DNA from: Bodo saltans
Taxonomy: Eukaryota > Euglenozoa > Kinetoplastea > Eubodonida > Bodonidae
Reading direction: 5' to 3'
Assembly (NCBI GenBank): GCA_001460835.1
Contig: CYKH01001779.1
Location: 1 to 53,708 of the forward strand
Length of the DNA: 53,708 nt
The position numbers were made by a program, and so were the translations under genes. Shown in pieces: positions 1-8,853 of the stretch. The notes under the pieces are model-generated. The model saw only the letters and a list, made by a program, of their open reading frames with translations. It was not told the origin of the DNA and ran no database searches. Positions within the stretch are counted from its first letter, which is position 1; each line of letters starts with the position of its first letter.

Positions 1-2
1 CA

Positions 3-623
3 GAGAATGAAGCATTGACGCTTCTGAGCACCGAAAAAATGGCTGAAATGCAGCGAGTTTGCGAAGATCTTCAGCGCCGAGCAGTGAACGAAGCGGAGTA
101 CCGCAAGTTGAAAAAAGACTTTGCTGACACAAAGAAACGCGTTGAAATGCTCGAACGCACCAATGACAAACTTCAACGCGAATTGTCGTCACGTGTTCCA
201 ACCCCTCGTCGCACAGCTCCTTCTACCACCGCGCCTAGGGTTGTCAGCCGAACTGGTCGCTTCGATACTCCCCCAGCAACTCGAACCTCAGTTGAGCACC
301 AGCGCGGTCGCTCTCCTGTCTCTTACCAAAATCGTTCCCAAACATCAAGTCGTGCATCCACTCCTCCAAGAAGCCCACGACCGGCATGGGGTCAACACCA
401 ATCTACCGTCGCGAAGCACCTTTCCCCTCGTTTCATCGGGCTGAGCACTTCTGGAGAATCCAACTTCTCTTCGGTTGGTGATTCTCAGTTTGGTTATGGA
501 GCTCGAAAGCATGCCTCACCCGCCAACCGCAGCTCTCCCCATGATCGGCTTTACATGATGGACCCCGCCGCCTCAACAAATTCGCGACGAATCAGAGATC
601 CGAATCGCGCGTTATTCCACTAG
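3..623 (+). CDS. C-terminal part of a coiled-coil protein (5' end outside window)
   Basis: The reading frame is open to the left edge, so this is the last 206 residues of a longer protein; the true start is not in the window. Roughly the first 60 visible residues are charged and heptad-like, rich in Glu, Lys, Arg and Leu, and predict a coiled coil. The rest is a Ser/Pro/Arg/Thr-rich, probably disordered tail with several SP and TP pairs that could be phosphorylated. It ends in TAG at 621-623. I do not recognise a family. A cytoskeletal or flagellar coiled-coil protein would be a reasonable guess for a kinetoplastid, but nothing in this fragment proves it. Confidence 0.75.
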   Translation, partial: ENEALTLLSTEKMAEMQRVCEDLQRRAVNEAEYRKLKKDFADTKKRVEMLERTNDKLQRELSSRVPTPRRTAPSTTAPRVVSRTGRFDTPPATRTSVEHQRGRSPVSYQNRSQTSSRASTPPRSPRPAWGQHQSTVAKHLSPRFIGLSTSGESNFSSVGDSQFGYGARKHASPANRSSPHDRLYMMDPAASTNSRRIRDPNRALFH

Positions 624-944
624 AGGCAGTGTTTGCCCTTCATTCATGTTTGTTTTGTTTTGTCATAGACGCGAATACAACAAAAAAAAAAAACCTCCAC
701 CAGCACTGCATAGACGCTTGCATTTATTTTTATTTTATTTTGACCATTCCCTCATGTTCAAGTCTGCACTCTCTCAACGCAGTGCACAGTCGGATCCGGA
801 CGCAGAGATTGATAGATCAAGTACACCGACAAGTCGAAAACGAAAAAATGTGGATGACAAATTTGCAATTTCATCACCTTTCGTTTTCGATTTCCTTCAC
901 TGCGAAGAGATTAAGGTAAGAAATAAACCCGCATATCGTTGCAA
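624..944 (+). other. Intergenic spacer with pyrimidine tract and splice acceptor
   Basis: No convincing gene is seen. T-rich runs occur around 720-760 and 870-900, and the AG at 906-907 is a good candidate trans-splice acceptor for the gene starting at 945. Short open frames here have biased, low-complexity translations and no recognisable domain. Confidence 0.6.
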
Positions 945-1658
945 ATGCTGCGAGCTACTCCAATGTGGAGCCGCTTCCTCAAGACGCCTGGTCGCAAGAG
1001 TCTTGATGAAATTTGCAAAGTATCGCTCCTTGAAGCAACCCCTGCTGCCCAGGTTGCCACCATCTGGAATGAGCACCATAAACAATTTGTTCAATATTGG
1101 GGCAGAACTTATTCTGTTCAGGCGTATGAAGCCCTTCGCCCCCGGCTTGCTCAATCCCCGTACTTCGTCATTCCTGTATTTCGCGACAAAGGTCTCTTCA
1201 ACGTGGTGACCAATTTTCACAACGACCTTGTTGGTGTTGCCCCTCTCGGAGAGTATCAAAAGAAACAGGATCACGCAGGCATTCACATGACGATTCAGTT
1301 CTTCACCGAGCTGAGCCGATCAAAGCAGCTCGTCTTGGTGCGCTGTGAGATCAAAGATCAAGTTCTCATGCGACAAGATTGTTTGTTTCTGACCCAGATG
1401 TTACTGAAGTACTACACATTCCCAAAGTTGTACGAAGGATTCGTGGAGACGTTTAACAAGCGCCCCAATCAGTTCGATTACCATCAGTACCTCCGCCAGA
1501 TGAAAGACGAAGCCCAGAAAGACGATATTAAGATTGAGGATAAGAAGACGGGGCATATGATGGACCGCTATGGACCAGTGATTGACATTCCCCCGGATCA
1601 TATCGCGCGAACCATTTTGCAAAATGCTGACAAAGGACCATCACCGCCGTCGCAATAA
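945..1658 (+). CDS. ATP11: ATP11-family mitochondrial F1-ATPase assembly chaperone
   Basis: A 237-residue protein resembling ATP11/ATPAF1, the mitochondrial chaperone that binds free F1 beta subunits during F1-ATPase assembly. The N-terminus (MLRATPMWSRFLK) is basic and lacks acidic residues, as expected for a matrix targeting signal. The middle carries the family pattern: a segment like SPYFVIPVFRDKG, then a segment around IQFFTELSRSKQLVLVRCEI, then QDCLFLTQMLLKYY. These correspond in order to the conserved blocks of ATP11 proteins. The frame is open a few codons further upstream to a TTG at 939, but ATG 945 is the first ATG after the pyrimidine tract at about 870-900 and the AG at 906-907. 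Length is typical for the family core. Family identity is fairly secure; binding to beta is inferred from the family. Confidence 0.85.
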   Translation: MLRATPMWSRFLKTPGRKSLDEICKVSLLEATPAAQVATIWNEHHKQFVQYWGRTYSVQAYEALRPRLAQSPYFVIPVFRDKGLFNVVTNFHNDLVGVAPLGEYQKKQDHAGIHMTIQFFTELSRSKQLVLVRCEIKDQVLMRQDCLFLTQMLLKYYTFPKLYEGFVETFNKRPNQFDYHQYLRQMKDEAQKDDIKIEDKKTGHMMDRYGPVIDIPPDHIARTILQNADKGPSPPSQ

Positions 1659-1710
1659 TGCTAAAAAGACGCATGGCGGCATGATGCCCCTACTGCCCTG
1701 TTCACATTTA

Positions 1711-1735
1711 CTTTATCTTTTTTTTCATTTCACAG
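1711..1735 (+). promoter_or_regulatory. Trans-splice acceptor (pyrimidine tract + AG)
   Basis: A T/C run ends in CACAG (AG at 1734-1735), 113 bases upstream of ATG 1849. This is the classic arrangement for spliced-leader addition in kinetoplastids; usage is inferred. Confidence 0.5.
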
Positions 1736-1848
1736 CAATTTGACTGTCTCAAAAACTGTAGTTGACGCTAATTTACCTTCACTTCGCCGCTGCTCGTGTT
1801 GATTTATTGGCCCACTGAAACAAAGTTCAATTCAGTTACACATCTCTT

Positions 1849-2535
1849 ATGTCGATCGACCTCGCACAGTACGACACTGCAAAAGTGTTCGACTACAGCG
1901 GGAAAAATCAGAAGAATATTGCAGTGTACTGCTGGTCACGCACTGAGCGTGGAACCGAATGGTGGGCGGAGGCGGAGAAGCTTGGAAAGCTTGCCGCTGA
2001 GAGTGGCTACTCCGTAATCACCGGCGGATACTGTGGGTCGATGGAGGCTGTGAGTGAGGGGGCGCGTAACGTTGTCGACACACTCGCCGCCGCCGCGGCA
2101 GAATCTGGTGAGAGCAGCTCTCAAGAGAAGCGACCTGAAGTGATTGGAATTGTCGTGAATGGTCAGTTTCCAGACAGGGCACTATCCGGCAACAAGTTTT
2201 TGACCCAGTGCGTTGATGCACCAAACTTTCCTCGACGTGTAGAAATTCTTGCGAGCCAGTCCCGCTACTTTGTGATTCTCCCAGGGACATTAGGCACTCT
2301 CCAAGAATTGTCTACTGTATGGACCCTTTCTTACATTCATCCTTCGGGCTTGCCACGGCCCGTCATCTTAGCATTCCGTGACCCGTGGGAGAAGGTGGTT
2401 AAGTCCCTTACCGATTTGCTGAAACTTCCCGACTCGGTTTCATCGTTGGTCCAGTTTGTGGATGATGCTGAGGACTGCATGCGCGTGATTCTTGCGGACG
2501 CTGCCGCAAACGGCGCTGCTGCTCCACCGTCATGA
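1849..2535 (+). CDS. LOG-family (lysine-decarboxylase-like) nucleotide phosphoribohydrolase-type protein
   Basis: A 228-residue Rossmann-type protein of the LOG / 'possible lysine decarboxylase' family. Characterised members hydrolyse nucleoside 5'-monophosphates, including cytokinin ribotides. The first glycine motif is GGYCGSMEAVSEGA at residues 59-72. A basic RR pair at 129-130 sits where LOG proteins have their catalytic Arg. The second signature is PGTLGTLQE at 145-153, where the usual motif is PGGxGTxxE, so the second Gly is replaced by Thr but the Glu remains. An Ala/Ser-rich insert lies at about 80-95. The start is the first ATG after the acceptor at 1734-1735. The fold call is strong. 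The substrate cannot be told from sequence, and the old 'lysine decarboxylase' label should not be taken literally. Confidence 0.85.
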   Translation: MSIDLAQYDTAKVFDYSGKNQKNIAVYCWSRTERGTEWWAEAEKLGKLAAESGYSVITGGYCGSMEAVSEGARNVVDTLAAAAAESGESSSQEKRPEVIGIVVNGQFPDRALSGNKFLTQCVDAPNFPRRVEILASQSRYFVILPGTLGTLQELSTVWTLSYIHPSGLPRPVILAFRDPWEKVVKSLTDLLKLPDSVSSLVQFVDDAEDCMRVILADAAANGAAAPPS

Positions 2536-2725
2536 TGACAACACACTTTTGGCGCTGCATTTTCTTATTCATTTTTTGTTTGCACTGGCGCATCAAAAAA
2601 CTATTGTTATTGGTGTGTTCGCTTCTGCTACTGTCTTGCGTATTATGGAGCTTGCTACTCGCCACTTTATTCGGGGAAAAACAAAAACAGTTTTCTTACA
2701 GTGGAGGTATTTCACACATCAAACA

Positions 2726-3700
2726 ATGACTGATATCGGTGCAACCTTGGAGCGTGACTATGGAGTGCAAATCTCGTGTTCCCGCGGGACACTCGACGAG
2801 AATATGGAGCGCGCAATCAACATCCCGCGCTTCCTCGTTGTGTACCTTCACAACCCTAACCATGGTTCAACCGATGACTTTATTGACAACGTTCTGTCTT
2901 CAGCGCGAATGACTGCCCTCGTGAATGACCGTGTGATGCTTTATGGCGCAGATGTCACGACAAAAGAGGGTGCGCAACTTGCGTCTCGACTAGAGTGCAC
3001 AACTTACCCGTTTCTTGCTGTGTTCTTCAAAAAGCAAATAATTTGCAGACTCCAAGGTGCAAACGCCGTCAAGCCAGACTTCACTTTCGCAGAACTGGAA
3101 AAGGGGCTCGATGTGTGGGACCACGAACTGTCTAAGGAGATTGCGATTCGAATGGAGCGAGAAAGAAGCCAGGTGCAACGTGTTGTGGAAGAAACGGCAG
3201 AAAGTGAGCGAATGCAACGTGACCGTGCTCTGCTTGAAGCGTTTGATCAAAAGGAGGCGCAGAGAAAGCGAGACGTTGAGGCAGCGGCAGTCGCAGAAAG
3301 AAATCTAAAGCGTCAGCGAGAAGAGGAAGCGCTTGCCTTAGCGAAGCAAAAAGAAGAAGCTGAGGCTGAAGCCCGGAGGGTCGAAGAGGCGTTGCAGCTT
3401 GCCAAATCGCTTGCATTGTCACGAGTCACCGCGCCGCCTTCTGCAGACACCGACCCTTCACTTGTGTTGTGTGTCAACATTCGTTTCCCAAAGCGCGCGA
3501 TTGAACGGCGGTTTTTGCTTTCAGAACCTGTAGAATCACTTTACAGTTTTGTGGAGACAACTGAAGAATTTTCAGGTGCGCCCTTCAAGATGATGCTGAG
3601 CGGCATGCCACCGAAACCTATTGTGCGAAGTGATCACCAAACGTTGGGCGATGCTGTTGGTGGACAGCTCCGGGTTGCCATTATGTTCCGTGAGGGCTGA
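2726..3700 (+). CDS. FAF2/UBXD8-like UAS-UBX domain protein
   Basis: 324 residues. Residues about 20-130 form a UAS (thioredoxin-like) domain, with the recognisable stretch FLVVYLHNPNH followed by TTYPFLAVFFKK. Residues about 135-235 are a long Glu/Arg/Lys coiled coil, and 244-324 a UBX (ubiquitin-like) domain. This order matches FAF1/FAF2 (UBXD8), adaptors that connect substrates to the AAA ATPase p97/VCP, in FAF2 at the ER in ERAD. No N-terminal UBA domain or membrane hairpin is present in the chosen ORF. In-frame codons upstream include an ATG at 2645, but AG acceptors at 2649-2650, 2689-2690 and 2700-2701 lie after it, so ATG 2726 is preferred. The UBX loop that usually reads FPR is MPP here, which could weaken p97 binding. 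Confidence 0.8.
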   Translation: MTDIGATLERDYGVQISCSRGTLDENMERAINIPRFLVVYLHNPNHGSTDDFIDNVLSSARMTALVNDRVMLYGADVTTKEGAQLASRLECTTYPFLAVFFKKQIICRLQGANAVKPDFTFAELEKGLDVWDHELSKEIAIRMERERSQVQRVVEETAESERMQRDRALLEAFDQKEAQRKRDVEAAAVAERNLKRQREEEALALAKQKEEAEAEARRVEEALQLAKSLALSRVTAPPSADTDPSLVLCVNIRFPKRAIERRFLLSEPVESLYSFVETTEEFSGAPFKMMLSGMPPKPIVRSDHQTLGDAVGGQLRVAIMFREG

Positions 3701-3999
3701 ATTTCAATGTGCGAACTATTGGGCCGATGTTCGAAACCCACAAAATAGTCCTCGTACCGTCGTTTGTGATTTGTTTTCTATTTCTTTTTAGTTCTATTGC
3801 GCGCTTGGGCTTTGCCAGCAAAATCCTTTTTACATATTCTTTGCTAGAGCGCACAGTGACAACAACAAAACCTTTTAGCGTTCTTCTTCGATGTATTGCC
3901 CTTTCACGTTATAGACACAGAGACGTTCCATAAAAATAAATAAGACGAGAGGTAGTCTCTCTGTACCTGCACGTATAAAATCGGCATACAAGAACAGGA

Positions 4000-6900
4000 A
4001 TGAGTGCAGCAGCAGCCCCTCACACCAGCAGCAGCAATAGCAGTGCTGCAGGTCCTGCTGGTGCAGCTGGGCCAGACTCTGTCATCCTTCAAATTTGGGT
4101 CATCCCAGACACGCGGGAGCACTACGTTCCATACGCTGTGCTTCTGTCTGACATCACAAAATTAGTCAACCTCGTTCCTGAAGTTCAACAAATCTCCAAG
4201 AATCAATTTCTAATGCGGCGCGACAAGTCTCATCATCGACGCGGTGGTGCGGCAGAAACATTTGACGCATCGCTCAATCAAACGTTCTCAGGGACTCAAA
4301 TGTCAAGAACCTTCGCGGCGTTTGAAAACGACGAAGAGCTTGGTGAACACACATTTAATGACCTTGCCATGACTATGCAAACAAGAAGGGACAAGGCACT
4401 CGAGGAAATCAGCAGATCTGGATTTCAAGAACCAGGATCCCCTGGACTCGCATCTCCTGGAGGCTTTTCCCATCATGATCAGCGCAAGTCGCTAACGAAG
4501 CATTTTCGACTGTACTCTGAAGTCGTTCTCACCGACGAGCTCCAATTGTACATAGCCTACATTGAGTACAGAGCGGACCGTCGACTTATCCAACAGAACT
4601 GCACCGGCTTCACTCCCGATGGAATGGAGTGCTTTCCCATCTTCGACGCGTTGAACACGCCTTGCCTCGATGAAGACGAGCATCGTCAACAAGCCCAACA
4701 ACAAACGGTTCACCACTTTGCGCAGTTTCTTGTTCAGACGATCCATGACATGAACCACATCGCAACGTCTACCATTCGTCCGCATGTCAAGCAAGTGGTT
4801 GATTTCTACACCAAGAAGTCACGCGATGTTGCTGGTGTCACGTTTGCCCTAAGTGAACTTGGGAGTCGCCTTGACACTCTGCACCCGCGCCAACGTGTTA
4901 AGGTCGAGCGGCTATTCCGCCGCACGCACTTCACGGTCAAAATGCTGCAAGAATATTGTGACCACAATCGCCTGATTGTGACAAAGCTCGTGGAACATTT
5001 TGTGCAAGCAACGCATCAATCCACTAGGTCAGTAGATGCTCTCGATCATCTTGTGTTTTTCTCTCATCCACATTCTGGACCACTCGCTATGCTCGACCGG
5101 GCGTTGGTGAAGCAATTCGCAGACCTTTTTTGCGATGGGAATGAAAATGAAGCGCTGGACCGCATTAAGCTTGATCAAGTGAGCACGCGCAAGAAAGCAC
5201 TCACGAAACCACTTCTGTTGCTTGAGGTTGGTTTGCTAGCTGGTATGATGTTCGCTTTTGGGTGCGCATGCATCGTTCTCTACTCATACGCGATTGACGA
5301 GTACAAAGATCTGAAATATTCCGATTCGGACTTGTTTATGTTCAGCGTCTCAGGAATTCTTATTCTCCTCGCAAATCTCTTCGCCATCGATGTCGTGATT
5401 TGGGAATACTACGAGATCAATTTCGTATTCTCGTTGCATTTGAACCCCGTGAAGCATTTTGGAGGGCTTCAGCTGCTTCGTGATCAGCTTCAGTATGCGC
5501 TACTGTGGGTTGTCATACTTTTTTGTTTCGTACACGCCGCGCTCGAAGAATCTATCGTAGGGACAGAATTCCTCGCGCTAAACAACTCCGCTGCTGTATT
5601 GATCGCCGAGGTGCGAAATGCCGCTCTCAATCAGTCCGATGTAAGCTGCTCAGCGAACATGTCGGCCCTCGCCGATCAACTCATTGCCTCAAGCCATCCG
5701 TCGCGATTTATCTTCTATGGCCATACGACGCTTTACTCATGGGTTTGGGCATACTCCGTATTCCCGTGTCTGGCCGTGCTGTACCTCGTTCACTGGTTCT
5801 TAGGGCGGCATAAAGAAAATTGGCTTTCACGAACTCTGTGGCGAATTCTCTGTACTCCCTTCTACCCAGTTGAGTTTCCTGACTTTTTTGTATGTGAGCA
5901 GCTCGTCTCACTCTCCACCACTCTCTTCGAAGTTCAATTCTTGTGGTGCACTTTCAACGCCTCAGATGTGGAAAGTGCGTGTCGAAATGCCCGCGGTGAT
6001 GGCTATTGGGTGCTTCTGATTCTCCCAGCCGTGTGGCGCATTCTGCAATCACTACGCAGGTATCACGACGAACCATTTCACCGCTCGTTCTATCCGCATC
6101 TCCTCAACGCAACCAAGTACCTCAACAACTGCATCGCGTACTCGTTTTACGCTCTGGTCAATGTCTCGAAGTTCGAAGATTGGCATGCAGCGGCAAAGGT
6201 ATCCATCCTTACGCTTTTCTTCGTGACGTTCGCAGGAGACATGATCTTCAAGTGTTGGTATGAATTGTGGATTGAATTTGGAGTTCTGCGCTGGAACGCG
6301 AAGCATTTTCTGATTCGAGACGAAATCCTTCTTCCCCAGTGGACGTACTACGCCGCCGTCGCTGCGAATGTTTTACTTCGTGCGTTGTGGATCATTAAAT
6401 ATTTCACAGAGAAGGTTTGGACCACTGGCTCAAGGTGGACATTTCCTGTGTTCGCTGTCACTGAAATGATTCGCCGCGCGGTGTGGAATGTGTATCGCGT
6501 TGAACACGATCAGGTATCCAACATCGAAAGTTACAAAGTTGTCAAGTTTGCTCCAACGATGCACCATGAAGCACCGCAGAAAGCACTTTGGGATGTCAAC
6601 ACAGACCACTTAAAGAAAAGTATGCCAGAGACACTTCGGACGATTGAATTCTTCGAGTCTTCAAAATCGTTTTTTAGAAGCCTTTCGCGTCAAGAGCGAA
6701 TGAAACTTCTGAAAAAATTGGCCGATGCCGATGCCATTCTACCAAAAGCCGCCGCCGCTGGATCTGCAGCAACGTCTGCCGTGCCAGCGGAAGGGGGGAG
6801 TGACGGCGCATCGATTATCGTTGACGGATCCACCACCAGTGCTGCCGCCGCTTCCTCACTCCGAATGAGCCACGAACCGTTGTCCCCCTCGCCTTCTCGG

Positions 6901-7473
6901 GAGCCGTTTCCAGCATTTCACTTGCAATCATCCGCATCGCATCACCCACATCATGCCGCCTCTTCCATGTATCACGCCGTTCCACCTTCATCGGCGGTCA
7001 GCAACAATCGTGGGGGGATCGATCTCATCCGTGATCCGAGAACTGGCGTGATGAAGACACCATTTATGATGTTTGGGGAGATGTTCGAGGAGGACCGTGC
7101 ACGGGCACTGCTGCTACACATGGACGGCCGCTCATTGGATGTCTACCTCAACGACTTGGTGGAATCAGGCGATTTGGAAAGGGGGTACTTAGATGAGCTC
7201 AATGATGCAATGCTCCGCCCGCAGCGTGGGGCATCGTCCATCTTACAGCGAACAACAGGGCCGCTCACTGATTCTAGCAGTAGTGGTGTTGCCGCCACTG
7301 GTGTTGCTGCTTCTGACCATTCAATTCGTGCACCATCTCGGTCAATCTCTTTGGTGTTACGCCGGGGAACGCTTGCTGGGGAGAGCACAGGCATTGGTCC
7401 CGTGGCCCCAACTTCCGGTGCTACGCATGCCGATGTCGGGCGCTCCGAGTCGGCGATCAGCAAACGCGACTAA
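4000..7473 (+). CDS. SPX-EXS domain membrane protein, XPR1-like (putative phosphate exporter)
   Basis: 1157 residues. The N-terminus resembles a divergent SPX domain: a segment with REHYVPYAVLLSD near residue 40 recalls the SPX start, and helices follow up to about residue 345. Transmembrane helices are visible near 403-428, 446-469, 499-516, 577-601, 734-754 and 782-802. The EXS hallmark is at about 667-727: a Trp-Arg-x-Leu-Gln-x-Leu-Arg-Arg-Tyr stretch, then HLLNATKYLNN. XPR1/PHO1 proteins export inorganic phosphate, gated by inositol pyrophosphates bound to SPX. From about residue 860 there is a roughly 300-residue Ser/Ala/His-rich tail not typical of XPR1. Likely splice acceptors are AG 3790-3791 (after TTTCTTTTT) and AG 3846-3847; ATG 4000 is the first ATG of the long frame. 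Confidence 0.8.
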   Translation: MSAAAAPHTSSSNSSAAGPAGAAGPDSVILQIWVIPDTREHYVPYAVLLSDITKLVNLVPEVQQISKNQFLMRRDKSHHRRGGAAETFDASLNQTFSGTQMSRTFAAFENDEELGEHTFNDLAMTMQTRRDKALEEISRSGFQEPGSPGLASPGGFSHHDQRKSLTKHFRLYSEVVLTDELQLYIAYIEYRADRRLIQQNCTGFTPDGMECFPIFDALNTPCLDEDEHRQQAQQQTVHHFAQFLVQTIHDMNHIATSTIRPHVKQVVDFYTKKSRDVAGVTFALSELGSRLDTLHPRQRVKVERLFRRTHFTVKMLQEYCDHNRLIVTKLVEHFVQATHQSTRSVDALDHLVFFSHPHSGPLAMLDRALVKQFADLFCDGNENEALDRIKLDQVSTRKKALTKPLLLLEVGLLAGMMFAFGCACIVLYSYAIDEYKDLKYSDSDLFMFSVSGILILLANLFAIDVVIWEYYEINFVFSLHLNPVKHFGGLQLLRDQLQYALLWVVILFCFVHAALEESIVGTEFLALNNSAAVLIAEVRNAALNQSDVSCSANMSALADQLIASSHPSRFIFYGHTTLYSWVWAYSVFPCLAVLYLVHWFLGRHKENWLSRTLWRILCTPFYPVEFPDFFVCEQLVSLSTTLFEVQFLWCTFNASDVESACRNARGDGYWVLLILPAVWRILQSLRRYHDEPFHRSFYPHLLNATKYLNNCIAYSFYALVNVSKFEDWHAAAKVSILTLFFVTFAGDMIFKCWYELWIEFGVLRWNAKHFLIRDEILLPQWTYYAAVAANVLLRALWIIKYFTEKVWTTGSRWTFPVFAVTEMIRRAVWNVYRVEHDQVSNIESYKVVKFAPTMHHEAPQKALWDVNTDHLKKSMPETLRTIEFFESSKSFFRSLSRQERMKLLKKLADADAILPKAAAAGSAATSAVPAEGGSDGASIIVDGSTTSAAAASSLRMSHEPLSPSPSREPFPAFHLQSSASHHPHHAASSMYHAVPPSSAVSNNRGGIDLIRDPRTGVMKTPFMMFGEMFEEDRARALLLHMDGRSLDVYLNDLVESGDLERGYLDELNDAMLRPQRGASSILQRTTGPLTDSSSSGVAATGVAASDHSIRAPSRSISLVLRRGTLAGESTGIGPVAPTSGATHADVGRSESAISKRD

Positions 7474-7667
7474 TTCGGAAGTTGCTCGCCTTCAGTACTT
7501 TGTGGCTCCTTCCGAAAACTTTGTTTGTTTGTAATTTGGCTCTACAAAAAACCAGCACTCCATGCCGCGCTAGATTTATTATTTGCGTGTCCTGCTCGTG
7601 TTCGTGTGTGAACGCTGGGATGCCCTTGGCTTATTATTCGGAGAGATAAGGTAAGGGAGGAAAAGAA

Positions 7668-8648
7668 ATGATGACAGCCCGCGGAGAAGTGATCGCCGAA
7701 GAAGTAGTGCAGCAGGACATAGACCGCTCTCTTCGACGGATCCAAGAAGCCATTGATGACCCTAGCGGAAGGCTGAAATTGTACCTCAACAATTTGTCGT
7801 TTCCCCAAGTAGACTACAGCATCGAGCGCATCAAAAGCTTGGAGCAGCTTTTCTGTAACCACAATCCACTGCTCTCCACGCTGCCTTTCTCCGTGTGCCA
7901 GCTCTCACACTTGCGCGTGGTGGACTTAAATCACTGCGCCTTGACCCACCTTCCTGAGGACTTATCACGGCTGCGCAGCTTAGAGCGCCTTGATCTTTCG
8001 CACAATCTGCTCACGAGGCTCGTGTGGGATGTTTCGCGGTGGGTAGACTCATTGAAGTACCTCAACGTAGGCAACAATCGGCTTGAATACTTTTCTCCCT
8101 CTTGCATGGAGCTATTCCTTGCACTTCGTAGGAAGCAGCAGGCGAACGAAAAAGTGCAACTGAGCACAGAGCAAGCGCTGACGCTGTTCCCAAATCCCTG
8201 TCTATTCAAGCCCAATGCAACATCCCATATGAGCAGCGTCCAAGAAGAGCAACACTTACTGGGCGCTATGTTACCTGATGGCGTTGAGAACTGCGCGAAC
8301 TGCGGTGCAATGGTCATCGTCGGCCAGCCGCGCGTGTATGTCCACTTTTGGGTGTGGTTGTCAGGAGAAGCACAACAACGGCTGCATGAAGGAGGAGAGA
8401 CGACGTCAGACGGTGGCTCTTCAGTTCCAACGCGCTCGTTGCCAACGTCTGTAGAGGAGCGCCATGTGGCGCCGGCTGATCGTGCGACGGCCAATCCTCA
8501 GGCACACCATCATGGCCTCCAGAGCAGAATTCCAATCTTTTACGCACTGTGCACAAAAGTGGAATGCCACATGCAGCTTCACAAACATGTGAGCATGAGT
8601 GATTTCTATACAGAGGCTGGAGCTCCGCAACGTCCTCGAGGTTTGTAA
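7668..8648 (+). CDS. Leucine-rich-repeat protein with C-terminal Cys pairs
   Basis: 326 residues. Residues about 50-150 hold at least four LRR units of the x-L-x-x-L-x-L-x-x-N/C-x-L type, for example LRVVDLNHCALTHLP, LERLDLSHNLLTRL and LKYLNVGNNRLEYF. LRR blocks normally form a protein-binding solenoid; the partner is unknown. The C-terminal third has a CxxC pair (CANC, near residue 208) and a later C-x4-C next to His residues (CTKVECHMQLHKH), so a small metal-binding module is possible. No signal peptide or membrane helix is seen. The first ATG of a tandem ATGATG was taken as the start. Function is not recognised beyond the LRR fold. Confidence 0.75.
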   Translation: MMTARGEVIAEEVVQQDIDRSLRRIQEAIDDPSGRLKLYLNNLSFPQVDYSIERIKSLEQLFCNHNPLLSTLPFSVCQLSHLRVVDLNHCALTHLPEDLSRLRSLERLDLSHNLLTRLVWDVSRWVDSLKYLNVGNNRLEYFSPSCMELFLALRRKQQANEKVQLSTEQALTLFPNPCLFKPNATSHMSSVQEEQHLLGAMLPDGVENCANCGAMVIVGQPRVYVHFWVWLSGEAQQRLHEGGETTSDGGSSVPTRSLPTSVEERHVAPADRATANPQAHHHGLQSRIPIFYALCTKVECHMQLHKHVSMSDFYTEAGAPQRPRGL

Positions 8649-8853
8649 ACTTTTTTTTTTTGCTGCTGGCCATGTAGGCTTACAGTCACAAGTCTGTACA
8701 GTGTTGCAACACCAAAAAAAATGATGGAAAAGAGTGATTGTTTCGCCATTGACAATATGATACGATGTTTTTTCCCCCGTACCAACTGTGTTTGACGTCG
8801 CTCAAAAGAACAGGGGGATATAAAATTGTAAGTGAACCAACGACGTGGTTGAT

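Noticed and set aside
646-1209. 187-codon open frame overlapping the start of ATP11
   Set aside because: It overlaps a confidently identified gene in another frame and its translation has no recognisable features.
1849-2535. A true lysine decarboxylase
   Set aside because: The 'lysine decarboxylase-like' name is historical; the protein has the LOG nucleotide-binding motifs and no PLP-lysine motif.
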